Shown here piece by piece: positions 1-9,312 of a stretch of DNA of 64,000 nt (the first letter of the stretch is position 1; each line of letters begins with the position of its first letter). The stretch is from Frigoribacterium sp. PvP032 (GTDB lineage Bacteria; Actinomycetota; Actinomycetes; Actinomycetales; Microbacteriaceae), in NCBI RefSeq assembly GCF_017833035.1, contig NZ_JAFIBM010000001.1, positions 2,997,762 through 3,061,761 on the forward strand, written 5' to 3'. Position numbers and translations under genes: made by a program. The notes under the pieces were generated by a model, which saw only the letters and a list, made by a program, of their open reading frames with translations, ran no database searches and was not told where the DNA came from.

Positions 1-1
1 G

Positions 2-373
2 GCGACCGAGAACTACGACCTCTGCGTCGGCAGCGTCGACGGCATGTTCACCGACGCGAAGGCCCTGCTCAAGCGCGGCATGGAGCTCGTCGTCTCGGCC
101 TGGAAAGAGGCAGCCCGCGACTGGAACTGGCAGCGCATGGACCGCTACATCATGCACCAGGTCAGCGACGTGCACACCGGCGCCTTCGTCAAGGCCGCGG
201 GCATCGACCGCAAGCGCGTGCCGCTCACGTACCCGACCCTCGGCAACGTCGGCCCGGCGTCGATCCCGATCACCCTCGTCGAGGAGTCGCGCACCCTCTC
301 GAAGGGCGATCGCGTGCTGCTGATGGGCGTCGGCTCCGGCATCAACACCGCGATGATGGAGCTCGCCTGGTGA
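2..373 (+). CDS. oleA: OleA-type thiolase-fold condensing enzyme, C-terminal part (5' end outside window)
   Basis: The open frame enters the window at base 2 and ends with TGA at 371-373, so only about the last 123 residues are present. The fragment carries the thiolase-superfamily histidine in MHQVSDVH and the asparagine in TLGNVGPASIP; the catalytic cysteine would be upstream. OleA condenses two fatty acyl-CoAs to a 2-alkyl-3-ketoacid. I chose OleA over FabH (KAS III) because the next genes are an oleBC fusion and oleD. The stop overlaps the GTG of oleBC by 3 nt, so the genes are probably translationally coupled. The first ATG in the fragment (44) is internal, not a start. Confidence 0.88.
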   Translation, partial: ATENYDLCVGSVDGMFTDAKALLKRGMELVVSAWKEAARDWNWQRMDRYIMHQVSDVHTGAFVKAAGIDRKRVPLTYPTLGNVGPASIPITLVEESRTLSKGDRVLLMGVGSGINTAMMELAW

Positions 374-3213
374 GTCGCCTGCCCTCGGCCGCGCGGGCGA
401 CGTCGCCCGCGACGCTCCCCCCGGCCGGGCTCGAGGGCCTCGACCCGTCGTGGTCGCGGCTGGTGACCGTGCCTGCTGGAGGCGCCGAGCGCGTCGACCG
501 CACCTGGCACCTCCTCGACAACGGTCCCGCCCTCGAGGCCCTCGGCGTCGAGCCCGTCGGCACCGTGCTCTGCGTGCACGGCAACCCGACCTGGTCGTAC
601 CTCTGGCGCCGCCTCGTGGCGCAGGCGACCGAGGCCGCCAAGGCCGGGCGACCCGCCTGGCGCGTCGTCGCCGTCGACCAGCTCGACATGGGCTTCTCCG
701 AGCGCACCGGCGTCGAGCGGGGCCTGCCGCAGCGGGTCGCCGATCTCTCCGCGCTCACCGCCGAGCTGGGCCTCGACGGGCCCGTCGTCACCCTCGGGCA
801 CGACTGGGGCGGCGTCGTCTCGATGGGCTGGGCGGTCGACCACCCCGGTCAGCTCGCCGCGGTCACGATGCTCAACACCGCGATCCACCAGCCGGCGGAC
901 GAGCAGATCCCCGCGCCCTTGCGCCTCACGCTCGCCCGGGGAGTCCTCGGCCGGGCGACCGTGGCGACGACGGGGTTCATCGACGTGACGCTCGGGCTCG
1001 CTCGGCCCACGCTTCCGGACACCGTCCGCGCCGGTTACAAAGCCCCCTACCTCTCCGCCGACCGGCGCGGCGGCGTCGGCGGCTTCGTGGCCGACATCCC
1101 GGTCGACCAGCGGCACCCGAGCCGGGCCGAGCTCGACCGGATCGCGGGCGGGCTCCGCGACCTGACCGTGCCGAGCCTGATGCTCTGGGGCCCGCGCGAC
1201 CCGATCTTCGGCGACCGCTACCTGGACGACCTCGTCGACCGCCTCCCGCACGCCGACGTGCACCGCTTCGAGGGCGCCGGGCACATGATCGCCGAGGAGG
1301 TCGACTACGCCGCGGCCGTGCTGACCTGGCTGGGCGACCGGTTCCCCGACGGGCCGAGCCGCGCCTCCTCGTCCGGTGACGACGCAGCGCCGACGACCGA
1401 AGCACCGACCCCGGATGCGCCGACGCCCGCAGCACCGGCACCCGTCGCACACGCCGAGGAGGCGCTCGGCACCCCCCAGGACCGCCCGCTCTGGTCGTAC
1501 CTCGAGTCCCTCGCCGACAGCACCGAGGCCGCCCTGATCGAGATGGTGCCGCACGGTGCCGCCCGCGGCTCCGAACCGCGCCGGGTCAGCTGGCGACTGC
1601 TGAGCAGGCGCGTGCACGAGCTCGCGCTCGGCCTGCGCAAGCACGGCGTGCGAGCGGGCGACCGGGTGTCGCTGCTCGTGCAGCCAGGGGCAGACCTCAC
1701 CGCCGTGCTCTACGCCTGCGTGCGGATCGGGGCGGTGGTCGTCGTCGCCGACGCCGGTCTCGGCGTCCGCGGGCTCACCCGTGCCGTGCGCGGCGCCTGG
1801 CCCGACCACGTCATCGGCCAGCTGCCCGGACTGACCGCGGCCCGTGCTCTCGGCTGGCCAGGACGCGTCGTCTCGACCCAGCGCCTCTCGCCCGTCCTGA
1901 CGCGCACGCTCGGCGTCGAGACCTCGCTGCCCGAGATCGCCGCCCTCGGCCGCCGTGCCCACGAGGCCATGGCCGAGCTGCCAGGGGCACCTCCTGCCGA
2001 GGCACCCGCCGCGATCCTCTTCACGTCCGGCTCGACCGGGCCTGCCAAGGGCGTCGTCTACCGTCACGGCCACCTGACCGCGCTGCGGGACGCCCTCGCT
2101 GACCAGTACGGCGTCGGGCCCGGCACCGGCCTCGTCGCCGGCTTCGCGCCCTTCGCGCTGCTCGGCCCCGCGCTCGGAGCGACGAGCGTGACGCCCGACA
2201 TGGACGTCACCTCGCCGCGCACGCTGACCGCCCGCGCCGTCGCGGCCGCGGCCGAGGCCGTCGACGCGACGGTCGTGTTCCTCTCCCCCGCCGCGCTGAC
2301 CAACGTGGTCGCCACCGCCGACGAGCTCGACGACTCCGGTCGCCGTGCGCTCGCGGGCGTGCAGACGTTCCTCTCGGCCGGCGCCCCCGTCTCGGCATCG
2401 CTGCTCACCGCCGCGGGCGACCTGATGCCCGGAGCCGTGCCGCACACCCCCTACGGCATGACCGAGGGGCTGCTGATGACCGACGTCACGCTCGACGAGG
2501 TCCGCGAGGCCGCCAGCGACCCGTCGGCGAACGGGGTCTGCGTCGGGCGTCCCGCGCCGACCGTGCAGGTGCGCGTGGCTCCCCTCGACGAGGCGGGACG
2601 CGCCTCCGACACGTTCTCCGACGCCGCGGGCGTCACCGGCGAGATCGTCGTCTCCGCACCTCACCTCAAGCACGGCTACGACCGGCTGTGGCTGACCGAC
2701 CGGGCCAGCGTGCGCGGCGTGGCCGACACGACCGGCGAGGCCGGTGCTGCAGTCGGGACCGACGCCTCCTCGGCCGGGTCGTCCGGTCGCTGGCACCGCA
2801 CCGGCGACGTCGGGCACCTCGACGAGCAGGGCCGCCTCTGGGTCGAGGGGCGCCTGCCGCACGTCGTGACGACCGCCTCCGGCCCCCTGACCCCGGTCGC
2901 GGCCGAGCAGGCCGTCGAGTCGCTCGCGGGCATCGCCCGGGCAGCTGTCGTGGGTGTCGGACCAGCCGGCACGCAACAGGTCGTCGTGGTCGCCGAGGCC
3001 GCGCCTGCCGTGCGTCGTCCGGGGCTCGCCTCGGCCGAGCTCTCGGCGTCGGTCCGTGCTGCCGTCCACGGCGCCGTCGGCCATCGCGTCGCCGCCGCGC
3101 TCGTCGTGCCGGTGCTGCCGACCGACGTGCGCCACAACAGCAAGATCGACCGCGCTCGTCTCGCGGCGTGGGCCGAGTCGGTGCTGTCGGGCGGACGGAT
3201 GCGCCGCCCGTGA
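370..3213 (+). CDS. oleBC: OleBC fusion: beta-lactone decarboxylase fused to beta-lactone synthetase
   Basis: 947 residues. The N-terminal part (about 1-325) is an alpha/beta hydrolase of the haloalkane dehalogenase type: HGNPTWSYLWR, nucleophile Asp145 in GHDWGG and His305 in GAGHMIAEE. A Pro/Ala/Thr-rich linker (about 330-365) joins it to an acyl/aryl-adenylating domain with the P-loop TSGSTGPAKG at 552-561 and TGDVGHLDEQGRLWVEGR near the C-terminus. In the Ole pathway OleC makes a beta-lactone from the beta-hydroxy acid and OleB decarboxylates it to a cis-olefin. The fusion of B and C is known from actinobacteria such as Micrococcus. GTG start at 370 overlaps the oleA stop. The OleC segment contains a small non-conserved insert around 775-800. 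Confidence 0.9.
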   Translation: MSRLPSAARATSPATLPPAGLEGLDPSWSRLVTVPAGGAERVDRTWHLLDNGPALEALGVEPVGTVLCVHGNPTWSYLWRRLVAQATEAAKAGRPAWRVVAVDQLDMGFSERTGVERGLPQRVADLSALTAELGLDGPVVTLGHDWGGVVSMGWAVDHPGQLAAVTMLNTAIHQPADEQIPAPLRLTLARGVLGRATVATTGFIDVTLGLARPTLPDTVRAGYKAPYLSADRRGGVGGFVADIPVDQRHPSRAELDRIAGGLRDLTVPSLMLWGPRDPIFGDRYLDDLVDRLPHADVHRFEGAGHMIAEEVDYAAAVLTWLGDRFPDGPSRASSSGDDAAPTTEAPTPDAPTPAAPAPVAHAEEALGTPQDRPLWSYLESLADSTEAALIEMVPHGAARGSEPRRVSWRLLSRRVHELALGLRKHGVRAGDRVSLLVQPGADLTAVLYACVRIGAVVVVADAGLGVRGLTRAVRGAWPDHVIGQLPGLTAARALGWPGRVVSTQRLSPVLTRTLGVETSLPEIAALGRRAHEAMAELPGAPPAEAPAAILFTSGSTGPAKGVVYRHGHLTALRDALADQYGVGPGTGLVAGFAPFALLGPALGATSVTPDMDVTSPRTLTARAVAAAAEAVDATVVFLSPAALTNVVATADELDDSGRRALAGVQTFLSAGAPVSASLLTAAGDLMPGAVPHTPYGMTEGLLMTDVTLDEVREAASDPSANGVCVGRPAPTVQVRVAPLDEAGRASDTFSDAAGVTGEIVVSAPHLKHGYDRLWLTDRASVRGVADTTGEAGAAVGTDASSAGSSGRWHRTGDVGHLDEQGRLWVEGRLPHVVTTASGPLTPVAAEQAVESLAGIARAAVVGVGPAGTQQVVVVAEAAPAVRRPGLASAELSASVRAAVHGAVGHRVAAALVVPVLPTDVRHNSKIDRARLAAWAESVLSGGRMRRP

Positions 3214-3355
3214 GGGTGCTCGCGTCCCTGCGCGTTCCCGCGCGCACCGGGCGGGCGGGTTCGTCGTCGGCGGGCCGTCGTGGTCGCCCGTGCGCGACGA
3301 ACACGACCGTTCACGCAGGCTCCGTGCCTGCCGCACCTGCCGAGGAGTCGCACCC

Positions 3356-4339
3356 GTGAGGGTGCTCGTCACCGGCGCGAGCGGCCTGCTCGGCGGCGCC
3401 GTCGCCCGCGCGGTCGCGGCGGCCGGGCACGAGGTCACCACCTTCCAGCGTCGGCCCTCAGGCGTCGCCGGGGTGCGCGACGTCGCCGGCTCGATGACCG
3501 ACACCGCTGCCGTCTCGGCCGTGGTCGAGGGGCAGGAGGCGGTGGTCCACCTGGCCGCCAAGGTCTCGCTGGCGGGCGATCCCGCCGAGTTCGAGGCCGT
3601 CAACGTCGGGGGCACGAGCTCCCTGCTCGACGCGATGCGCGCCTCCGGCGTGGCCCGCCTCGTCTTCGTCTCGTCGCCCTCGGTTGCCCACGGAGGCGCC
3701 TCCATCGTCGGCGAGGACGCTGCGCCGGCATCCCCCTCGCGAGCACGCGGCGACTACGCCCGCACGAAGGCCGCGGCCGAGCTGCTCGCCCTGGCTGCGG
3801 CGACGGACGACCTGCGCGTCGTCGCCGTCCGGCCGCACCTGGTCTGGGGCCCTGGCGACACGCAGCTCGTCGAGCGCATCGTCGAGCGCGCCCGGCAGGG
3901 GCGGCTGCCGCTGCTCGACCACGGCGCCGCCCTGATCGACTCGACCTACGTCGACAACGCCGCCTCGGGCATCGCCGCCGCGCTCGAGCGGGTCGACGCC
4001 GCCTCGGGCCGCGCCTACGTGATCACGAACGGCGAACCGCGCACGGTCGCCGACCTGATGGCGGGGATCTGCGCCGCGGGCGGTGCACCCGTGCCGCGCC
4101 TCCGGGTGCCGGCCGCGGTCGCCCGGGCCGCGGGGTCGCTCGTCGAGCGCGTGTGGGCCGTGCGGCCGGGGGCCGACGAGCCGCCGATGACGCGGTTCCT
4201 CGCGGAGCAGCTCTCGACCGCGCACTGGTTCGACCAGCGACGCACGCAGCACGACCTGCAGTGGACGCCCGAGGTCTCGGTCGACGAGGGCCTCCGCCGC
4301 CTCGCCGCCTGGTACGCCGCGGGCAGCCCCGCCGTCTGA
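3356..4339 (+). CDS. oleD: OleD: NAD(P)-dependent 2-alkyl-3-ketoalkanoic acid reductase
   Basis: 327 residues starting at GTG 3356, behind GAGGAG with a 9-nt gap. It is an extended SDR/NAD-epimerase fold: VLVTGASGLLGG is the nucleotide-binding loop and YARTK the catalytic Tyr-X3-Lys. OleD reduces the OleA product to the beta-hydroxy acid used by the OleC domain, which completes the olefin pathway with the two genes before it. The 142 nt between oleBC and oleD carry no gene. The sequence CCGTGAGGGTGCTCG occurs both at the oleBC stop (about 3208) and at the oleD start (about 3354), a direct repeat that may mark a past duplication. Confidence 0.88.
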   Translation: MRVLVTGASGLLGGAVARAVAAAGHEVTTFQRRPSGVAGVRDVAGSMTDTAAVSAVVEGQEAVVHLAAKVSLAGDPAEFEAVNVGGTSSLLDAMRASGVARLVFVSSPSVAHGGASIVGEDAAPASPSRARGDYARTKAAAELLALAAATDDLRVVAVRPHLVWGPGDTQLVERIVERARQGRLPLLDHGAALIDSTYVDNAASGIAAALERVDAASGRAYVITNGEPRTVADLMAGICAAGGAPVPRLRVPAAVARAAGSLVERVWAVRPGADEPPMTRFLAEQLSTAHWFDQRRTQHDLQWTPEVSVDEGLRRLAAWYAAGSPAV

Positions 4340-4376
4340 CGCGCGCGCCCTGGCGCACACGCCCGCACGCCCGACG

Positions 4377-4528
4377 ATCGAGTTGCCCCGAATTGCTGCC
4401 TTGCCACGCGCGAGGTGACCGTTCGGGGCAACTCGTCCGCGCCCACGGGCACACCCGCACGACCCGGGGATCGAGTTGCCCCGAATTGCTGCCTCGCCGC
4501 GCGCGAGGCGACCGATCGGGGCAACTCG
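4377..4528. repeat. Two tandem copies of a 60-bp palindromic repeat (GAGTTGCCCC family)
   Basis: Two near-identical units at 4377-4435 and 4470-4528. Each is an inverted repeat with outer arms CGAGTTGCCCCGA and TCGGGGCAACTCG (unit 1: 4379-4392 with 4422-4435; unit 2: 4472-4484 with 4516-4528). The units differ at a few loop positions. They lie between the convergent oleD and putA genes, so they may also end transcription of both. A third relative is at 14287-14343. Confidence 0.85.
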
Positions 4529-4548
4529 CACGGTACGGCGGGCGGCGA

Positions 4549-7500
4549 CTAGATGACCGCGTCCGACCAGGGGTCGGGGTTGCCGAAGCGGTGCGCCGTG
4601 ATCGACACGGCCTGCTCCCGCAGGAACGGCAGCAGCTCGAGCCGCCCGGTCGGCGTGACCGCTGCGGCGAAGACCGCGACCGCCGGGTCGCCGCCGAGCG
4701 CGTCGGCGAGGGCCGAGGAGGCGGCTCCCGCGTCGTCAGCACCGGTCACGAGGCGCACGCGCTCGGTCCGCAGCCCGCCCGAGCGAACTCGCTCGTGCCA
4801 GGCGTCGTCGCTCTCGACCCTGATCGCCCCGACGCCGAGGCCGAGCGACGACACGAACGCCTCGGGCAGGGCCGTGGCGACGGAGGCCGTGAACGGCGAG
4901 CCCGAGCGGACGCCGGCGAGGAGCACGCGGACGACGTCGGCGAGGGAGGCGCCCTCGGCAGCGCGCACCGTCACCGCGAGCGGGCGGTAGCGCAGGAGGT
5001 CGCGCTCGAGGCCGAGCTGGCTGACGTCGCGGGCGACGCCGAACTCCGCCTGCCAGAAGTGCTCGTCGGTGGCGACGGCCGCGGCGACCAGGTCGGCGTC
5101 GGCCCCGAGCGACGGGGTCGCGGCGCGCAGGGCGGCGGCGACGGCCTTCGCGGGCAGCGCCTCCTGAGAAGCAGCACCGGCGAGCGTCGTGGGCTGCCAC
5201 GAACCGAGGTGCACGAGGTAGTTCGGGCCGCCGGCCTTGGCCCCGGCGCCGACCGACGACTTCTTCCAGCCGCCGAACGGCTGACGACGGACGACAGCGC
5301 CGGTGATGCCGCGGTTCACGTAGAGGTTGCCGGCCTCGACGCCGTCGAGCCAGGTCGTCAGCTCGGCAGGGTCGAGGGTGTGCAGCCCGGCCGTGAGGCC
5401 GTAGTCGGTGGCGTTCTGCAGGGCGATCGCCTCGTCGAGGGTCGCGGCGGTCATGACGCCGAGCACCGGTCCGAAGTACTCGGTCAGGTGGAACTCGCTG
5501 CCTGCCGCGACTCCGGCGCGCACGCCGGGCGACCAGAGGCGGCCGCTGTCGTCGAGCTGGCGGGGCTCGACGAGCCACGACTCCCCCGCGCCCAAGGTCG
5601 TGAGGGCGCGCTCGAGCTTGCCCGAGGCAGGCTCGATGATCGGGCCCATCTGGGTCGTGGGCTCGGACGGGTACCCCACGCGCATCGTGGAGGCCGCGTC
5701 GACGAGCTGGCGGCGGAACCGCTCCGAGCTGCCGACCGAGCCGACGAGGATCACGAGGCTCGCCGCCGAGCACTTCTGCCCCGCGTGACCGAAGGCGGAC
5801 TTGATCACGTCGGCGGCCGCGAGGTCGAGGTCGGCGCTCGGCGTGACGATGATGGCGTTCTTGCCGCTCGTCTCGGCGAGCAGCGGCAGGTCGGTGCGCC
5901 AGCTCGTGAAGAGCGCGGCCGTCTCGAAGGCACCGGTGAGGATCACCCGGTCGACCGAGGGGTGCGAGACGAGGTGGCGGCCGAGGTCGCCCTCGTCGAC
6001 GTCGACGAGCCGGAGCACGTCTCGGGGCACGCCGGCCTCCCACAGCGCCTCGACCATCACGGCGCCGCAGCGCTTCGCCTGGCCGGCGGGCTTGACGACG
6101 ACGCTGCTGCCCGCGGCGAGCGCGGCCAGGGTCGAGCCGGCGGGGATCGCGACGGGGAAGTTCCACGGCGGGGTGACGAGCGTCAGCCGCTCGGGCACGA
6201 AGTCGGCGCCGTCGACGACGTCGAGTTCTTCTGCGAGGTGGGCGTACCAGTTGGCGAAGTCGATCGCCTCGCTCACCTCGACGTCGCCCTCGGCGACGGT
6301 CTTGCCGGTCTCGCTCGCCGCGACCTCCATCAGGTCGGCCCGTCGGGCGGCCAGCGTGACGGCGGCGGCTCGGAGCACCTCGGCCCGGCCCGCGCCTCCT
6401 CGTGCCGCCCAGGCGGGCTGGGCCGCGACCGCTCCGGCGACGATCTCGTCGAGCACGGAGGCGTCGGTCACCCGAGCCTGCTCGATCAGGTCGACTCCGA
6501 GCACCGAGTCGACGGAGCGGCGCTGGATCTCGCGGCCCCAGGTGCGGTTGTCGGCCTTGGCGGGGTCGGTGTCGGGCTCGTTGTCGAAGCCGCTGCCGGC
6601 TTCGCGGGGCCGGAGCGCCTGCGCGCCGTCGAGCCGGCTCTGCACGCGGTGCGGGGCCGGCGCCTCGACGTCGACGTCAGCGAGCGAGGCGAGGAAGCGG
6701 CCCTTCTCGCGCTCGAACATCGCCTCGTTCGAGGCCAGCTCGAAGACGGCCGACATGAAGTTCTCGCTCGAGGCGTTCTCCTCGAGGCGGCGGATCAGGT
6801 AGCTGATGGCGACGTCGAACTCGCGCGGGTGCACGACCGGCGTGTAGAGCAGCAGCCCGCCGACGTCGGCCTTGACGAGCTCGGCCTGCCCCTCGGCCAT
6901 GCCGAGCAGCATCTCGAACTCGACCCGGTCGCCGACGCCGCGCGCCTCGGCGAGGAGGTGCGCGAAGGCGATGTCGAAGAGGTTGTGGCCCGCGACGCCG
7001 ATCTTCACCGCGCGCGTGCGCTCGGGCGTCAGCGCCCAGGCGAGGACGCGCTTGTAGTTCGTGTCGCTGGCCTTCTTGGTGTCGTAGGTGGCGAGCGGCC
7101 ACTCGTGCACGACGGCGTCGACGGTCTCCATCGCGAGGTTCGCGCCCTTGACCACGCGGACCTTGACGGAGGCCCCGCCCGCGTCGACCCGTCGGGTCGC
7201 CCACTCGGTCAGGCCCTGCAGCGCGCCGAGCGCGTCGGGCAGGTAGGTCTGCAGCACGATGCCTGCTTCGAGGCCCTGCAGCTGCGGCTGGTCGAGGAGG
7301 CGCGTGAAGACCGCGATCGTCAGGTCGAGGTCGCGGTACTCCTCCATGTCGAGGTTGATGAACTTGGGCTCGCGCGAGCGGGCGGCCAGCTCGTAGAGGG
7401 GCGTGAGCTTCTCGACGACGCGCTCGACGGTCTCGTCGAAGGCCCACATCGAGAGCTGGCTGACGATCGAGGAGACCTTGATCGACACGTAGTCGACGTC

Positions 7501-8037
7501 GTCGCGCTCGAGCAGCGCCCGGGTGCCCGCCAGGCGGTGCTCGGCCTCGGCGTCGCCGAGCACGGCCTCGCCGAGCAGGTTGAGGTTGAGGCGCGTGCCC
7601 TCCGCCTTGATGTTGCTGATGGCCGCGCCGAGCTTCGCGGGCCGGGCGTCGGCGATGAGGTGGCCGACCATGCCGCGCAGCACGCGTCGGGCGACGGGCA
7701 CGACGACGCCGGGCAGCACGGGGGCGACGACGCCGCCGACCCGGACGGCGCCGCGCATGTACCAGGGCAGGAAGGCGGGGACCTGCGACGCGAGGCGCGA
7801 CAGGTTGCGGGCTGCCACGCTGAGGTCCTCGGGGCGGACGACCCGGTCGACGAACCCGATGGTGAAGGCGAGGCCCGACTCGTCCTTGAGCACCTGCGCC
7901 AGCAGGTGGGCCGAGTCGGTGCTGGGGGCCGACGAGGCCTCGTGCGCCCACCGGCGGGCCAGGGCGACGGCGTCGTCGCCGATCGACTCGGGGAGAGCAG
8001 CAGCTGCCGGCCTGGCCGGCTGGTCGATGGTGGTCAT
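4549..8037 (-). CDS. putA: PutA: bifunctional proline dehydrogenase / glutamate-semialdehyde dehydrogenase
   Basis: 1162 residues. The N-terminal half (about 40-460) is the FAD-dependent proline dehydrogenase barrel (YVSIKVSSI, VKGANLAME, FEMLLGMAEG). Residues about 510-950 are the aldehyde dehydrogenase with catalytic Cys756 in HAGQKCSAAS and the E of LAETSGKNAI. About 200 further residues form the C-terminal domain seen in longer PutAs. There is no N-terminal ribbon-helix-helix DNA-binding domain, so it should not repress its own gene. The ATG at 8037 was chosen because a TATCGT box lies exactly 6 nt upstream; the open frame continues 55 codons further but without family similarity. It converts proline to glutamate in two steps. 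Confidence 0.93.
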   Translation of the reverse strand: MTTIDQPARPAAAALPESIGDDAVALARRWAHEASSAPSTDSAHLLAQVLKDESGLAFTIGFVDRVVRPEDLSVAARNLSRLASQVPAFLPWYMRGAVRVGGVVAPVLPGVVVPVARRVLRGMVGHLIADARPAKLGAAISNIKAEGTRLNLNLLGEAVLGDAEAEHRLAGTRALLERDDVDYVSIKVSSIVSQLSMWAFDETVERVVEKLTPLYELAARSREPKFINLDMEEYRDLDLTIAVFTRLLDQPQLQGLEAGIVLQTYLPDALGALQGLTEWATRRVDAGGASVKVRVVKGANLAMETVDAVVHEWPLATYDTKKASDTNYKRVLAWALTPERTRAVKIGVAGHNLFDIAFAHLLAEARGVGDRVEFEMLLGMAEGQAELVKADVGGLLLYTPVVHPREFDVAISYLIRRLEENASSENFMSAVFELASNEAMFEREKGRFLASLADVDVEAPAPHRVQSRLDGAQALRPREAGSGFDNEPDTDPAKADNRTWGREIQRRSVDSVLGVDLIEQARVTDASVLDEIVAGAVAAQPAWAARGGAGRAEVLRAAAVTLAARRADLMEVAASETGKTVAEGDVEVSEAIDFANWYAHLAEELDVVDGADFVPERLTLVTPPWNFPVAIPAGSTLAALAAGSSVVVKPAGQAKRCGAVMVEALWEAGVPRDVLRLVDVDEGDLGRHLVSHPSVDRVILTGAFETAALFTSWRTDLPLLAETSGKNAIIVTPSADLDLAAADVIKSAFGHAGQKCSAASLVILVGSVGSSERFRRQLVDAASTMRVGYPSEPTTQMGPIIEPASGKLERALTTLGAGESWLVEPRQLDDSGRLWSPGVRAGVAAGSEFHLTEYFGPVLGVMTAATLDEAIALQNATDYGLTAGLHTLDPAELTTWLDGVEAGNLYVNRGITGAVVRRQPFGGWKKSSVGAGAKAGGPNYLVHLGSWQPTTLAGAASQEALPAKAVAAALRAATPSLGADADLVAAAVATDEHFWQAEFGVARDVSQLGLERDLLRYRPLAVTVRAAEGASLADVVRVLLAGVRSGSPFTASVATALPEAFVSSLGLGVGAIRVESDDAWHERVRSGGLRTERVRLVTGADDAGAASSALADALGGDPAVAVFAAAVTPTGRLELLPFLREQAVSITAHRFGNPDPWSDAVI

Positions 8038-8043
8038 GCGGTC

Positions 8044-8074
8044 ACGATAAGTCCGGAACTTGCCAGGTGGCAAG
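8044..8074 (-). promoter_or_regulatory. putA leaderless promoter with an operator-like palindrome over the -35
   Basis: Read on the minus strand: TTGCCA (8073-8068), an 18-nt spacer, TATCGT (8049-8044), then 6 nt to the putA ATG. The -35 lies inside the palindrome CTTGCCAGGTGGCAAG (8059-8074, 7-bp arms, 2-nt centre). A protein bound there would block the -35. The regulator is not identifiable from the window. Confidence 0.65.
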
Positions 8075-8253
8075 GTTTGACACACGACCGTAACGTGGCG
8101 GCCTGCTCGTGCCTCCTGCACAGGCGACCGACGCCTCCTCGGCACGGCCTGCGACCGACCCGTCCTCTGGTGGGCGGGCCTCGCGGCTGGTACTTTCACC
8201 ACGTCGCCGAACCAGGGGGTCCGGTGACGTCACCCCACGTCGGAGGCGCGCAG

Positions 8254-9312
8254 ATGGCGATGATCGAGGCCTCGGGCCTGACCAAGACGTACCGCTCGAA
8301 GTCGGGCCCTGTCCACGCCCTGACCGGCTTCGACCTGAGCGTGCCCGAGGGCACGGTCAAGGCGCTGCTCGGGCCGAACGGCGCCGGCAAGACCACGGTG
8401 GTCAAGATGCTGACGACCCTCGAGGTGCCCGACGCGGGCACGGCGCACATCAACGGGATCGACGTCGTGGCCGACCCGCAGGCGACCCGCCGCACCATCG
8501 GCGTCTCCGGCCAGTACGCGGCCGTCGACGAGAACCTCACCGGCTTCGAGAACCTCGACATGATCGGCCGGCTCTACCACCTGGGCACGAAGGTGTCGCG
8601 CGAGCGGGCCCGCGAGCTGATCGACGTCTTCGACCTGTCCGCGGCCGGCGACCGCCCCGTCAAGGGGTTCTCGGGCGGCATGCGGCGACGCATCGACCTG
8701 GCGGGCGCGCTCGTGACGAACCCGCGGGTGCTGTTCCTCGACGAGCCGACGACCGGGCTCGACCCCCGCAGCCGCCTCGCCCTGTGGGACATCATCACCT
8801 CGCTCGTCGCGGGCGGCACCACGGTGCTGCTGACGACGCAGTACCTGGAGGAGGCGGACCGGCTGGCCGACGACATCGCCGTCATCGACGGCGGCCGCGT
8901 CATCGCCGAGGGCACCGCCGACCACCTCAAGGCCCAGGTGGGCGGGCACCGCCTCGTCGTCGCCCTCGTCGACGAGGCCCGTGCGGGCCAGACGCTCGAG
9001 GTGCTGCGGCGACACGGCGACGCCGAGCCGACGCTCGGCAGCGACGGCCGGCAGGTCGAGGTCGCCGTCACCGACGGCCCGACCGCCCTGCAGCGCACGC
9101 TCGCCGACCTCGGCGCCGCGGGCATCGAGCTGCACGACGCCGGCATGCGCCGCCCCACGCTCGACGACGTGTTCCTGCAGCTGACCGGGCGCAAGGCCGG
9201 CCCTGACGACGACGCCGACCCCGACACGGGCTCGGTTGCGACCGGCGGCCGGGCGGGCCGGGCAGGCCGTGCCGCTCGCCGCGACGAGAAGAAGAAGGAG
9301 GCGCGGCGATGA
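8254..9312 (+). CDS. DrrA-type ABC exporter ATP-binding protein
   Basis: 352 residues with Walker A GPNGAGKTT, signature SGGMRRRID, Walker B VLFLDEPTTGLD and the H-loop region TTQYLEEAD, followed by the C-terminal extension typical of the daunorubicin-resistance (DrrA) family. The ATG at 8254 has GGAGG 7 nt upstream (8242-8246). The lysine/arginine-rich tail (RRDEKKKEARR) overlaps the next gene by 4 nt (ATGA). It energises the permease encoded next to export an unknown substrate, often a drug, lipid or antibiotic in this family. Confidence 0.92.
   Translation: MAMIEASGLTKTYRSKSGPVHALTGFDLSVPEGTVKALLGPNGAGKTTVVKMLTTLEVPDAGTAHINGIDVVADPQATRRTIGVSGQYAAVDENLTGFENLDMIGRLYHLGTKVSRERARELIDVFDLSAAGDRPVKGFSGGMRRRIDLAGALVTNPRVLFLDEPTTGLDPRSRLALWDIITSLVAGGTTVLLTTQYLEEADRLADDIAVIDGGRVIAEGTADHLKAQVGGHRLVVALVDEARAGQTLEVLRRHGDAEPTLGSDGRQVEVAVTDGPTALQRTLADLGAAGIELHDAGMRRPTLDDVFLQLTGRKAGPDDDADPDTGSVATGGRAGRAGRAARRDEKKKEARR

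Noticed and set aside
44-373. Independent 109-aa gene starting at ATG 44
   Set aside because: The frame is open upstream to base 2 and carries OleA residues before the ATG, so it is an internal methionine.
145-3705. 1186-codon open frame on the minus strand over the ole genes
   Set aside because: It lies antisense to oleA, oleBC and oleD, has Arg/Gly-rich composition typical of GC-rich shadow frames, and no recognisable domain.
3280-8253. A very long plus-strand open frame joining the oleD region to the DrrA-type ATPase
   Set aside because: Only the part after ATG 8254 has family similarity; the rest is antisense to putA. The ribosome-binding site and family start support 8254.
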